Below the pieces are notes generated by a model. That model worked only from the letters and a program-made list of their open reading frames with translations, was not told the origin of the DNA and ran no database searches. Of a stretch of 40,826 bases of DNA, positions 9,421-17,890 are shown piece after piece (position 1 is the stretch's first letter; each line of letters starts with the position of its first letter). The DNA lies in NCBI GenBank assembly GCA_028284185.1, contig JANQSG010000009.1:1-40826 (forward strand), written 5' to 3'. Both the position numbers and the translations under genes were made by a program. This DNA is from Kangiella sp. (GTDB lineage Bacteria > Pseudomonadota > Gammaproteobacteria > Enterobacterales > Kangiellaceae).

Positions 9421-9870
9421 TTATTCGATAATGAATAATGGCTCATCAAACTCAACAGGATCGCCATTGCCGTGTAAGATCTGCTTAACTACACCGGCTT
9501 TGTCCGATTCGATTTGGTTCATCATTTTCATGGCTTCAACGATACATAGTACATCACCAACATTGACTTGCTGGCCTACTTCAACGAAGTCTTTGGCACC
9601 TGGCGATGGAGCCGAATAGAAGGTACCAACCATTGGTGATTTAACCGCATGACCAGATATTTCTGGTGTGGCTGCAACAGGAGCCGTAGCTTCTGCTATT
9701 GGCGCTGCAGCTGTCGCCGGAGCGGGTAAGCTGATATGAGTCGCTGGCGCTGCTATCGCAGAACCTGCACGAGAAATGCGTACTGACTCTTCGCCTTCCT
9801 GGATTTCCAGTTCAGCGATGCCTGATTCTTCAACTAATTCAATTAATTTTTTGATCTTACGTAAATCCAT
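9421..9870 (-). CDS. accB: Biotin carboxyl carrier protein of acetyl-CoA carboxylase
   Basis: 149 residues. The N-terminal helix [20 protein letters not shown] is family-typical. An Ala/Pro/Thr-rich flexible linker spans residues 36-70. The biotinyl domain (about residues 73-149) carries [12 protein letters not shown] with the biotinylated lysine at K115. It carries carboxybiotin between AccC and the carboxyltransferase AccA/AccD. It lies between aroQ (30 bases upstream) and accC. Confidence 0.98.
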   Translation of the reverse strand: MDLRKIKKLIELVEESGIAELEIQEGEESVRISRAGSAIAAPATHISLPAPATAAAPIAEATAPVAATPEISGHAVKSPMVGTFYSAPSPGAKDFVEVGQQVNVGDVLCIVEAMKMMNQIESDKAGVVKQILHGNGDPVEFDEPLFIIE

Positions 9871-9900
9871 AATAATTTACCCAATAAATAAAAAGTTAAG

Positions 9901-10344
9901 TTAATTTTGCTTAAGTCGGTTAATAGCGGCATCAATAGCATAGCGATAACTATCAATACCGAATCCTGCGATAACTGCCAGCGCAATATCGCTGAAATAA
10001 GAATGATGGCGAAAAGGTTCTCGACTATGAGGGTTCGATAAATGAACCTCAATAAACGGGATCTCAACTGCCAGTAAAGCGTCACGCATGGCAACACTGG
10101 TATGTGTATAAGCTGCAGGGTTAATCACAATTAAGCGCACTTTATCGCTTTTTGCCTGCTGAATGGCATCAATTAGCTCCGTTTCGGAGTTTGATTGAAA
10201 ACTCTGGAAGCTGAATTTGTGGCTTTCAACCTGTTCCTGACAAGCATTATTGATGGCTTTAAGGCTTGAATTACCATAAATGTCCGTCTCTCGGCTACCC
10301 AAAAGGTTTAAATTTGGTCCATTTAATAAAAGTATGTCAGTCAT
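9901..10344 (-). CDS. aroQ: Type II 3-dehydroquinate dehydratase
   Basis: 147 residues, the usual dodecameric class II length. It converts 3-dehydroquinate to 3-dehydroshikimate in the shikimate pathway. Motifs are ILLLNGPNLNLLGSRE near the N-terminus (catalytic loop arginine and flanking residues), VINPAAYTHTSVAMRDAL, and FIEVHLSNPHSREPFRHHSY with the catalytic-site histidine and arginines. The tyrosine usual in the lid region is not obvious (the stretch is SRETDIYGN), but Y at IYG is probably it. It is the first gene of the aroQ-accB-accC operon, a common proteobacterial order. Confidence 0.97.
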   Translation of the reverse strand: MTDILLLNGPNLNLLGSRETDIYGNSSLKAINNACQEQVESHKFSFQSFQSNSETELIDAIQQAKSDKVRLIVINPAAYTHTSVAMRDALLAVEIPFIEVHLSNPHSREPFRHHSYFSDIALAVIAGFGIDSYRYAIDAAINRLKQN

Positions 10345-10712
10345 ATGCTGCTAAAGAGTCGCTAAATGAATCCAAAATTGTCCAAAATACGCTATTGTGA
10401 TAATTAAGAACAAAAACTATAAAAAAGACCTAATTTGGATTATTAAATTCAAGAAGATAGATTTTAAGGTATTTTCGATGCTTTTGGCTACATTTTTCCG
10501 TTAAGGTCGGAGCACTTGTTAAAATAGGGTAAAAAGTTTTATAGTGTAAGCTAGTGATTACTAGGCTTAAGATAGTCAGGTTAATTGACAATTTTACAAT
10601 TGTTTTAAATTGTTTTTGTTAAAGTGTGCATAATATGGGGCGTTTGTTTGTTACTTTAATAATTCCCCAGAGATTATTATAAAAATATGCGCTGTGGGAT
10701 TTAGGAGCAATA
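10345..10712. other. Divergent intergenic region between aroQ and the response regulator
   Basis: A 368-base AT-rich region holding promoters for both directions. A candidate plus-strand promoter is TTGTTA (10516-10521) with an 18-base spacer to TATAGT (10540-10545). Closer to the regulator gene is TTGACA (10585-10590), overlapping an inverted repeat ACAATT-TTAC-AATTGT (10588-10603). AATTG-type half-sites recur across 10583-10612, which could be an operator. None of these assignments is strong. No coding sequence is evident. Confidence 0.4.
10371..10390. repeat. Helically phased tandem TCCAAAAT repeat upstream of aroQ
   Basis: Two head-to-tail copies, TCCAAAATTG and TCCAAAATAC, spaced exactly 10 bases (one DNA turn), ending 27 bases before the aroQ ATG on the other strand. 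Phasing and position suggest a binding site for a regulator of aroQ-accB-accC or a local DNA bend; this is inference only. Confidence 0.4.
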
Positions 10713-11426
10713 ATGTCAGAACCGATAAAAGTGCTTTACTTGGAAGATGAAATAGCTCAAGCGGAAGCTATGAAACAAGTTTTAGGGGAAGCCGGCTACA
10801 ATTATACTCATTGTTTAACCGCAGGTGAGTTTTTGCAGTGCTTGGAAGAAAGCGATTACGATTTACTGATATTAGATTGGGAAGTGCCGGATAAAACTGG
10901 TGTTGAGGTGCTTGAGCAGATCCGTTCCTTTTATCATTGGAATGGTCCTATCCTATTTGTGACTCATCGTGATGCTGAGCAAGACATAGTTTCTGCACTG
11001 GAAAAAGGTGCTGATGATTATATGGTTAAGCCTTTCCGCCGCTCAGAGTTAGAAGCGCGTTTGACCGCACTAATTCGACGCGCGGGATTATTGGATAATC
11101 AACAAGACGTTGAAGTTGGGCCTTATACCATTTCACAAAAGCACCGTGAGATTTTATTGAATGGTCAGCCCGTATCGTTAACGACGAAAGAGTATGAGTT
11201 GGGCTTGTTATTGATGAAAAATGTTGGTCGTTTATATTCACGCAAATATTTATTGAAAAATATTTGGGGAATTGACTCAGACATCAGTACCAGAACCGTC
11301 GATGCACATGTTAGCTCGCTACGCCGTAAATTAAGCTTAAGAGCTTCAAGTGGTTACCAAATAAAAACTGTCTATCAACATGGATATCGCTTAGAAAAGC
11401 TGTTAGAGTCGGAGGCAGTAGCTTAA
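10713..11426 (+). CDS. OmpR/PhoB-type response regulator
   Basis: 237 residues. The receiver domain (1-120) has the acidic pair E11/D12/E13, phospho-acceptor D55 in LLILDWEVP, T84 and K106 in DDYMVKP. A winged-helix effector domain (about 130-230) carries LTTKEYELGLLLMKN, RTVDAHVSSLRRKL and the wing YQHGYRLEK. The signature residues are intact, so it should be activated by phosphorylation and bind DNA. A FecR-like protein and a CHASE2 histidine kinase follow in the same direction, which makes that kinase the likely partner. GGAG precedes the ATG. Confidence 0.95.
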   Translation: MSEPIKVLYLEDEIAQAEAMKQVLGEAGYNYTHCLTAGEFLQCLEESDYDLLILDWEVPDKTGVEVLEQIRSFYHWNGPILFVTHRDAEQDIVSALEKGADDYMVKPFRRSELEARLTALIRRAGLLDNQQDVEVGPYTISQKHREILLNGQPVSLTTKEYELGLLLMKNVGRLYSRKYLLKNIWGIDSDISTRTVDAHVSSLRRKLSLRASSGYQIKTVYQHGYRLEKLLESEAVA

Positions 11427-11450
11427 GCAGTTAAAATCCCTGATCAGACT

Positions 11451-13085
11451 ATGTTTCAAGTAAAAATTCGAGGATGGCTATTTTTTATTTTAGCTGTCCT
11501 TATGGCATTTCCAGCCATCTCCGATGATTGGCTTTATACGGTGCGTCGCAATGACGATGCTACTTCTTTAGGAAATAAATATCTGATCAATCCTTATCGA
11601 ATTGATGAAGTTTTAAAACATAATCAACTCAACTCTTCTAATGACTTAAAGCCAGGGCTAGTCTTAAAATTTCCTTTGAATATGCTCAAATTTGGCCCTG
11701 CACGGGTGCAGGTGTTGGTGGTACAAGGCAAGGTAACTTTACATCGAGGCAGTTCGTCTGTTCCACTTGAAACTGCTTTGTCCATTCAACTCAAAGATAG
11801 AATTGTGACCTTAGATGATGGATCCGTGACTTTGCGATTTGCGGATAAATCCGAACTGTTATTAGGCAGTAATTCCGAATTAACTTTTGATGTCTTAACT
11901 CGCTGGGGCCGAACGGGCATGGTTGATAGCCGCATGCGTTTAACTCGTGGTAGTGTTGAAGGACGTGTCCAGACTTTGGAAGGACCAGGAGCACACTTTG
12001 AAGTTCATACCCCTTCTGCCGTGGCTACTGTTCGTGGCACTGAATTCCGGGTTCGTATTAACGATAAACAAACCAGCATTAGTTATAATGAAGTCAGTGA
12101 AGGTAAAGTCAAGGTTGAAAACAGACTAACCGATGAGCTGGTGCGAGAAGGCTTCGGTTTGGTCACAGAAAAAGGCAAAGTCACTGGTAAGCCGGTAGAG
12201 TTGTTGCCTGCCCCAGGTTTTACTCAATACGCAAAAGAGTATCCAGCCAAGCCAGTAAAGCTCGCCTGGCAGCCTGATGATAGAGCTAAAGCCTATAGAG
12301 TTGAACTATTTTTTGGGGATAACTTCAAGCAACAGTTGAGCTCTCAGATCATTGCGTCCAACCAGGTGAGTTTTGAGCAAATTGAAAGTGGAACTTATAG
12401 CGTTAGGATTAGGGCTATTGATGTTAATGATCTGGAAGGACTTGATGCCAGTCACCAATTTACTTTAAATGAAGCGCCATCAGTACCACAGAATTTAACG
12501 GGTAAGCAAAAAATTTGGGTCGGTGAGCAAACGGCTCTAAGCTGGCAAACTCTAGAGCAAGCAAAACAATACCATTTTGAATTAGCGAAGGATGCTAGTT
12601 TTGCACAGATATTGGTTTCTAAAAAACTGGAAGAAACACAGCTCTCTACCGGTTCAGATTTAGCCCCGGGCACATATTACTGGCGGGTTAGTGGCGAAAA
12701 TGAACAGGGTAAAGGCTATTACAGTCAAGTTGCAGAGCTCTCCGTTGAATTACCAGCAGTGCCAACAATAAAAGATCTGGCCGACATTGAAATTGGTGAA
12801 GCGCAGCAGGTTGCCTGGCAAGCTGTGCCTAATGCACAGGGCTACCATTGGCAATTATCCCATGATAAAAACTTTACTGATATTGCTTTAGCCGGTGAGT
12901 CTGAAAAAGCACAAGTGACATTAAACGACTTGGAAGTTGGTAGCTATTATATTCGAGTTGCAGCTAAAGGAGCTTATAACCAGGAACGTTATAGTCAAGC
13001 AAAACCCTTTGAGGTTTATGAAGCGGGTAATGGTAAAAACCCGTTCATGCTAAGTTCACTAGTTTTGATTTTACTAATCCTGTAG
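11451..13085 (+). CDS. Periplasmic LysM-FecR protein with Fn3-like repeats and C-terminal membrane anchor
   Basis: 544 residues. An N-terminal signal peptide (GWLFFILAVLMAFPAISD) is followed by a LysM-like segment (WLYTVRRNDDATSLGNKYLI to LKPGLVLKFPL, about 27-77). A FecR domain (about 90-230) contains FEVHTPSAVATVRGTEFRVR. Three Fn3/Ig-like repeats follow, each with the rhythm W-x3-A-x2-Y-x-[VFW]-[EQ]-L and G-x-Y-[YS]-x-R-[VI]. It ends in a hydrophobic tail FMLSSLVLILLIL. LysM binds peptidoglycan; FecR domains pass signals across the envelope. It lies between the response regulator (24 bases) and the kinase (1 base), so it is a likely periplasmic sensor or scaffold for that kinase (inference). 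Confidence 0.88.
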   Translation: MFQVKIRGWLFFILAVLMAFPAISDDWLYTVRRNDDATSLGNKYLINPYRIDEVLKHNQLNSSNDLKPGLVLKFPLNMLKFGPARVQVLVVQGKVTLHRGSSSVPLETALSIQLKDRIVTLDDGSVTLRFADKSELLLGSNSELTFDVLTRWGRTGMVDSRMRLTRGSVEGRVQTLEGPGAHFEVHTPSAVATVRGTEFRVRINDKQTSISYNEVSEGKVKVENRLTDELVREGFGLVTEKGKVTGKPVELLPAPGFTQYAKEYPAKPVKLAWQPDDRAKAYRVELFFGDNFKQQLSSQIIASNQVSFEQIESGTYSVRIRAIDVNDLEGLDASHQFTLNEAPSVPQNLTGKQKIWVGEQTALSWQTLEQAKQYHFELAKDASFAQILVSKKLEETQLSTGSDLAPGTYYWRVSGENEQGKGYYSQVAELSVELPAVPTIKDLADIEIGEAQQVAWQAVPNAQGYHWQLSHDKNFTDIALAGESEKAQVTLNDLEVGSYYIRVAAKGAYNQERYSQAKPFEVYEAGNGKNPFMLSSLVLILLIL

Positions 13086-13086
13086 C

Positions 13087-15639
13087 GTGGATACTCCAGC
13101 AAATTTTCGCTCTCAACTTTATAGTTTCATACTGGCTGCTATTTTTGCCGTTATTACCTTTGCTTTAAGTATTTCTCAAACATTACTTCCCTTAGAGCAA
13201 CTGCTCTATGATCGTCTACTGCGTATACAATTTGATAGCGCTAATCCTGATGTGGTGATAGTTGCTATGGATGAGAAAAGTTTACAGCGTTATGGCCCTC
13301 TGCCCTGGTCGCGTCAATTACATACTCAATTGATCAATCAGCTCAGTAAAACGCAAGTAAAAGCGATTGGCTATGATGTATTGTTTAACAAAAGAAAAAA
13401 TTCTGATGACGATGCTCTGGTCGAAGCGGTAAAAAATAACGGTAAAATTGTATTTCCCGTAGTCATTGAAAGAGTGACCCAAACGGGTGAGTTGATAGAG
13501 CTGATGCCTTTTCCTGAATTAACCCAAGCGACCAATAATTTAGGTTTAGTCCATTTCGAATTAAGTAGTGATAATATTGCACGTTCGTCTTATTTAATGG
13601 CGGGTTTAGGTGAACCCTATTGGAGAAGTTTTGCGGTAGAGGTTCTGGATGTTGCCAACGGCGAGCAGAAATATGAGTTACCGATTAAAGGAACGGGTAA
13701 GCAGCCAAGTTATGATCTAACCCAAATAGAACAGGAACGCTTGATCTATTTGCCATTCAAGCAAAATCTTCATCATTTTAAGCGAATCAGTTTTGTCGAT
13801 CTGGTAGAAAGTGATGAACTCTTAACGCAGCTTACTGGTAAAGTGGTTTTCGTCGGAGTTACTGCTACTGCCGCCCGTAATGCAGATTTCTTACCTGTAC
13901 CAGTCGATCGCGATGGGCAAATTATGCCCGGAGTTGAAATCAATGCTACCTTGTATGAAGCACTGGATAAAAGCACTCATATTCAAGAGATTTCGCCGAT
14001 ATGGAATGCTTCAATCTTAGCGCTATTCGCATTTATCTTTTTTAATTTCCTGCCTCATTCATTGCCAAGACGCAGTTTTTATTACGGCATTATTTTTTCA
14101 GGTTTAATGTTATTGCTGGCCTGGTGGCTACTGCATAATCAACAAAGCTGGTTTAAAGTTGCCACCTTGATTGTGAGTTTACTACTCGGTTATTTAATCT
14201 GGATTTGGCGCAAAATGGTTGCCAATATGAATTTCTTTAAATCTACCGTTGAACGTTTAGCGGTAGAAATGAAGTATTCAATGAAGCTGAATAATCCAGC
14301 AGATCTAAAAACCAAGCTGAAATTCTTATCACATATCGAGCTGGTGGAAAATGCTGCTATTGAAAAGTTTGAATTTTCTCCAGAATGGAATGAAAAAGAG
14401 TTACAAAACCAACTGCTATCATTGCAAAAAGAGCAGTCAACCAAGAAAGAAAAAAAATTATTTCGCAAACTAATACAGTTAAATAAAAACTCTCTTATAA
14501 AAAAAGAAGCCACAACCTATGGCGTTATTGAAGGGCGCATTAAGGATTTGGAAGAGGCCATTCGGCAGCTTAATTTCTTACGACGCTTTGTTGAGCAAAC
14601 TATGGATCGTATGAGTGATGCGATTGTTTTATCAGATACTGACGGACAAATTTTTTACAGTAATTTAGTCGCCCAGCGCTATATCCCTCAATTAAAAAGC
14701 GACAGCTTTACTCATCTTTCCCAATTATTAGAGCTGATGACACTCAAAGATAATCAACAATGGAGTCATCATTTGCGCAGTGTGCTGCAAGACGGCGTAA
14801 GTAGTGATCTAATCGCTATTACCAACAATGGCCTGGATCTGAAATTGAGTATTTCTTTACTGGATAATGTCTCTGGGCGTGACTTTATCATATTAAATAT
14901 GACGGACGTGAGCGCCATTAAACGTGAGCAACGGCGGCAGCTGGAGATGATCGATTTTATTTCACATGATTTACGCTCGCCAATGACCTCTATTCTAGCA
15001 TTGCTCAGTCGTTATAAGCGAGCGCCTGAAAATTATGATAGTGCTGAAATGCACACAGAAATTGAAAAACTTACCCGCTCCAGCTTAACTTTAGCTGAGC
15101 AATTTTTGATGCTTTCACGTACGGAAAGCAATATTGACGTAGCCACTTATCCAGTGGAATTGTTAAGTTCGATTGATAATGCGATGGCGATAGTAATGCC
15201 ACAAGCTGCCAGTGCCAATATTACACTGGAGTTTGATTTTATGGCTTATGAGGATATCTGGTTGAATGCCAACCAGGATCTTTTAGAGCGAGTGATTATC
15301 AACCTGCTTAGTAATGCTGTTAAGTATTCACCTGAAGATAGTTCGGTGTGGATAAGCATTGAGCAAACCGATTCTGCAGTTAAGCTAAAAGTGAAGGATC
15401 AGGGCGAGGGAATTAAGCAGGAGCAAATGGAAGCTATATTTAAGCCTTTTACCCGGATGCAAAAACATGAAATGGCCAAAGTTAAAGGCATTGGTTTGGG
15501 CTTGCGCTTTGTACGAGCGGCCATGTTGCGTTTTGGCGGCAAGGTTGCGGTAGAAAGTAGTATAGGCGAGGGAAGCTGTTTTACTCTGGAATTTCCTAAC
15601 AGTATTTTGGTGCAAGACGAAACTCTCGGTTCAGTTTAA
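13087..15639 (+). CDS. CHASE2 domain sensor histidine kinase
   Basis: 850 residues, starting at a GTG one base after the FecR-protein stop, so probably translationally coupled. The order is a membrane helix (13-33), an extracytoplasmic CHASE2 domain (about 35-290, with NPDVVIVAMDEKSLQRYGPL and GKVVFVGVTA), and three membrane helices (about 305-380). A charged coiled-coil region (about 385-500) and a PAS-like segment (about 505-610) follow. The HisKA domain has FISHDLRSP with the phospho-acceptor H627. The HATPase domain has NLLSNAVKYSP, DQGEGI and GIGLGL. All catalytic boxes are intact. CHASE2 senses unknown extracellular cues; FecR-like genes are known neighbours of CHASE2 genes. Confidence 0.95.
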   Translation: MDTPANFRSQLYSFILAAIFAVITFALSISQTLLPLEQLLYDRLLRIQFDSANPDVVIVAMDEKSLQRYGPLPWSRQLHTQLINQLSKTQVKAIGYDVLFNKRKNSDDDALVEAVKNNGKIVFPVVIERVTQTGELIELMPFPELTQATNNLGLVHFELSSDNIARSSYLMAGLGEPYWRSFAVEVLDVANGEQKYELPIKGTGKQPSYDLTQIEQERLIYLPFKQNLHHFKRISFVDLVESDELLTQLTGKVVFVGVTATAARNADFLPVPVDRDGQIMPGVEINATLYEALDKSTHIQEISPIWNASILALFAFIFFNFLPHSLPRRSFYYGIIFSGLMLLLAWWLLHNQQSWFKVATLIVSLLLGYLIWIWRKMVANMNFFKSTVERLAVEMKYSMKLNNPADLKTKLKFLSHIELVENAAIEKFEFSPEWNEKELQNQLLSLQKEQSTKKEKKLFRKLIQLNKNSLIKKEATTYGVIEGRIKDLEEAIRQLNFLRRFVEQTMDRMSDAIVLSDTDGQIFYSNLVAQRYIPQLKSDSFTHLSQLLELMTLKDNQQWSHHLRSVLQDGVSSDLIAITNNGLDLKLSISLLDNVSGRDFIILNMTDVSAIKREQRRQLEMIDFISHDLRSPMTSILALLSRYKRAPENYDSAEMHTEIEKLTRSSLTLAEQFLMLSRTESNIDVATYPVELLSSIDNAMAIVMPQAASANITLEFDFMAYEDIWLNANQDLLERVIINLLSNAVKYSPEDSSVWISIEQTDSAVKLKVKDQGEGIKQEQMEAIFKPFTRMQKHEMAKVKGIGLGLRFVRAAMLRFGGKVAVESSIGEGSCFTLEFPNSILVQDETLGSV

Positions 15640-15679
15640 GCAGCATTCATCAATAGCTATCAATAAAAAAACTAATACT

Positions 15680-15702
15680 AATGATGAAAAATCATCATTT
15701 TT
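15680..15702 (+). terminator. Weak terminator after the CHASE2 kinase
   Basis: Inverted repeat AATGATG / CATCATT with a 6-base loop, followed directly by TTT. It lies 40 bases after the kinase stop. The stem is AT-rich, so termination may be partial. Confidence 0.5.
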
Positions 15703-15727
15703 CTTAAGATTTTTATGACGATAAGAT

Positions 15728-15750
15728 CCTGCAAAATTTCATGCAGGAGA
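15728..15750 (+). promoter_or_regulatory. Hairpin overlapping the Shine-Dalgarno of the EamA gene
   Basis: CCTGCA (15728-15733) pairs perfectly with TGCAGG (15742-15747) across an 8-base loop. The right arm contains the AGG of the AGGAGAGG ribosome-binding stretch (15745-15752) before the ATG at 15758. Folding could mask the ribosome site. The stem is short, so strength is uncertain. Confidence 0.4.
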
Positions 15751-15757
15751 GGCTCTT

Positions 15758-16753
15758 ATGATTCGTCAGACTCAAAATAAAACTCAACAGTTAGCATTGG
15801 TTGGTCTAATCATAGCGATCATGTTATGGTCAGCTTCTTTTGTTGCTATGAAGTACGCGATTGCCGAGTTTGGTCCAATTTTAACGGTATGCTTGCGGAT
15901 GCTTTTAGCGGCGGGTGTTTTGCTATTCTTTTTACGTCCAATTGCTCGAAAACAGCAATATCAAAAGGGTGATTGGTGGCTACTGGGTTTGTTGGCCTTA
16001 TGCGAGCCATGTCTGTATTTTCTGTTTGAAAGTTATGCCTTGACCTATACCTCCGCTTCGGAAGCCGGTATGGTCACGGCTTTACAGCCCTTGTTAGTTG
16101 CCGTTGCAGCTTTTTATTTGTTAAAAGAGCAGATAAATAGCCGCACCATCGTTGGCTGTTTATTGGCTGTGATTGGAGTGATTTGGTTGACTGCCAGTGG
16201 TGAGTCGAATGAGCATGCGGCCAATCCTTTGCTTGGAAATCTGCTTGAATTTGGAGCCATTGTTGCGGCGACGATTTATTGCCTATTGGCACGTAAGCTA
16301 AGCCAGCGCTATTCGCCTATCTTTTTAACCTTATTGCAAACCATTGCTGGTACTGTCTTCTTTTTGCCGATGGTGTTTTTGCAGACAGAAACGGTTAACT
16401 TTAATGTGAGCAGTGAGGCGATATTTGCCATATTGTTCTTGGCTTTCGGGGTCAATATTCTGGCTTTTACCTGTTATAACTTTGCTTTTAAGGTAATGCC
16501 GGCTAATCAAGTGGGAAGTTTGATGAATTTATTGCCATTAGGCACCTTGTTTTTTGGCTGGCTATTGCTGGGTGAAAGCTTGCAGCCAATACAATATCTG
16601 GCTGCAGGTTTGGTGCTAGTGGGAGTGATTTGGTCACAAACCAGGCCAAGACATAAGGTGGTTTTCGTAGAACAGGATTTGATCACTCCTTCACTGCGTC
16701 AAAGAGCAAGCGATACCATTAAACGCGGTTTACGCCTGGTCAAAGCTGGCTAA
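15758..16753 (+). CDS. EamA/DMT family exporter
   Basis: 331 residues with about ten hydrophobic segments and two EamA repeats (about 13-147 and 160-290). Family-typical features are IIAIMLWSASFVAMKYAI in the first helix, the ALTYTSASEAGMVTALQPL motif, LLKEQINSRTIVGCLLAVIG, and in the second half FKVMPANQVGSLMNLLPL and LGESLQPIQYLAAGLVLVG. DMT proteins export amino acids or other small metabolites; the substrate cannot be read from sequence. It stands alone between the signalling operon and ppk2. Confidence 0.93.
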   Translation: MIRQTQNKTQQLALVGLIIAIMLWSASFVAMKYAIAEFGPILTVCLRMLLAAGVLLFFLRPIARKQQYQKGDWWLLGLLALCEPCLYFLFESYALTYTSASEAGMVTALQPLLVAVAAFYLLKEQINSRTIVGCLLAVIGVIWLTASGESNEHAANPLLGNLLEFGAIVAATIYCLLARKLSQRYSPIFLTLLQTIAGTVFFLPMVFLQTETVNFNVSSEAIFAILFLAFGVNILAFTCYNFAFKVMPANQVGSLMNLLPLGTLFFGWLLLGESLQPIQYLAAGLVLVGVIWSQTRPRHKVVFVEQDLITPSLRQRASDTIKRGLRLVKAG

Positions 16754-16838
16754 TGTTGGAAGGTTTTTTGAACAATGACATGGGCTTTGCAAAAATTGAT
16801 CGTGTGCGGATTATTTTCCGTTTGAATGCAAAACGTGA

Positions 16839-16852
16839 TTGATCTAGATCAA
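16839..16852 (+). promoter_or_regulatory. Perfect FNR/Anr-type box upstream of ppk2
   Basis: TTGAT-CTAG-ATCAA matches the FNR consensus TTGAT-N4-ATCAA at every fixed base. A TATACT -10-like hexamer at 16894-16899 would place a start near 16906, putting the box centre about 61 bases upstream, a classic activator position for FNR class I promoters. The -35 hexamer is weak, as expected for an activated promoter. Confidence 0.65.
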
Positions 16853-16893
16853 GCTAAGTCATTTGTTAACTACTGTTTCTTGGGCTTATTTTT

Positions 16894-16899
16894 TATACT
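16894..16899 (+). promoter_or_regulatory. Candidate -10 element of ppk2
   Basis: TATACT, five of six matches to TATAAT, 33 bases before the ppk2 ATG and about one activator distance from the FNR-type box. No good -35 hexamer sits 16-18 bases upstream. Confidence 0.4.
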
Positions 16900-16932
16900 A
16901 AAAGAATAAGTCCTTTTTTTATAGGTAGCATT

Positions 16933-17883
16933 ATGACCACTTCAAATAGCCAGTCAGGAAACTCCGTTGATAAAAAACAGCAAGAACCACAAGGAGCTGC
17001 TTTGAGACACAAATTAGCTGAAATGAAGCAAGATAAAGCGGAGATTGAAAAGAGTTTTTATTCATCGAAATATCCCTATAAAACCAAGATAAAACGTGCT
17101 GCCTATGAAACCCAAAAGAAGGAATTGCAAGTTGAATTACTGAAATTGCAGCGCTGGGTTAAAGAGACGGGTAAGAAAGTGGTTATTATCTTTGAGGGCC
17201 GAGATGCCGCTGGTAAGGGTGGAACCATTAAACGTTTTATGGAACATCTTAATCCTCGTGGTGCCAGAGTGGTGGCTTTGGAAAAGCCGACCGAAGAGGA
17301 AAAGGGTCAATGGTATTTTCAGCGTTACATTAAGCATTTGCCTACTGCGGGAGAGATGGTTTTGCTTGACCGTAGTTGGTATAACCGTGCAGGTGTTGAA
17401 CGGGTTATGAATTTTTGCCAGCCTGCCGAATATTTGGAGTTTATGCGTCAGGTGCCAGATTTGGAACGGATGCTAGTGCGTAGTGGCATTATGTTATTCA
17501 AATACTGGTTCTCAGTGAGTCAGACCGAGCAAAAATATCGTTTTACCAAGCGTAAAGTCGATCCCTTAAAACAGTGGAAATTAAGCCCGATTGATGTGCA
17601 ATCCCTGGATAAATGGGATGATTACACGGAAGCCAAAGAAGCCATGTTTTTTTATACCCATACCGCAGATGCACCCTGGACAGTGGTCAAATCGGATGAT
17701 AAAAAACGTGCCAGAATTAATTGTATGCTGCACTTTTTGTCGCAGATCGATTATCCCAATAAAAATGACCGGATTGTGCGCAGGCCCGATCCTTTAATTG
17801 TTGGAAATGCCAATACCATCATTAAGAATGACGAGCATATTCTGGCCAAATCGTTACACCCGCAACATAATTCCAGTGAGTAG
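16933..17883 (+). CDS. ppk2: Polyphosphate kinase 2 family protein
   Basis: 316 residues. Walker A is EGRDAAGKGG (88-97) and Walker B is VLLDRSWYNRAGVE (143-156). The core includes RFMEHLNPRGARVVALEKPT, FKYWFSVSQTEQKYRF and the lid-region DPLKQWKLSPID. PPK2 enzymes transfer phosphate between polyphosphate and nucleoside di- or monophosphates in the cytoplasm. The single domain, with a charged N-terminal extension of about 40 residues, fits the class that phosphorylates nucleoside diphosphates, but class assignment needs alignment. AGGT precedes the ATG. The FNR-type box upstream suggests induction when oxygen falls. It converges on dsbD with 7 bases between stops. Confidence 0.94.
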   Translation: MTTSNSQSGNSVDKKQQEPQGAALRHKLAEMKQDKAEIEKSFYSSKYPYKTKIKRAAYETQKKELQVELLKLQRWVKETGKKVVIIFEGRDAAGKGGTIKRFMEHLNPRGARVVALEKPTEEEKGQWYFQRYIKHLPTAGEMVLLDRSWYNRAGVERVMNFCQPAEYLEFMRQVPDLERMLVRSGIMLFKYWFSVSQTEQKYRFTKRKVDPLKQWKLSPIDVQSLDKWDDYTEAKEAMFFYTHTADAPWTVVKSDDKKRARINCMLHFLSQIDYPNKNDRIVRRPDPLIVGNANTIIKNDEHILAKSLHPQHNSSE

Positions 17884-17890
17884 ATAACGT

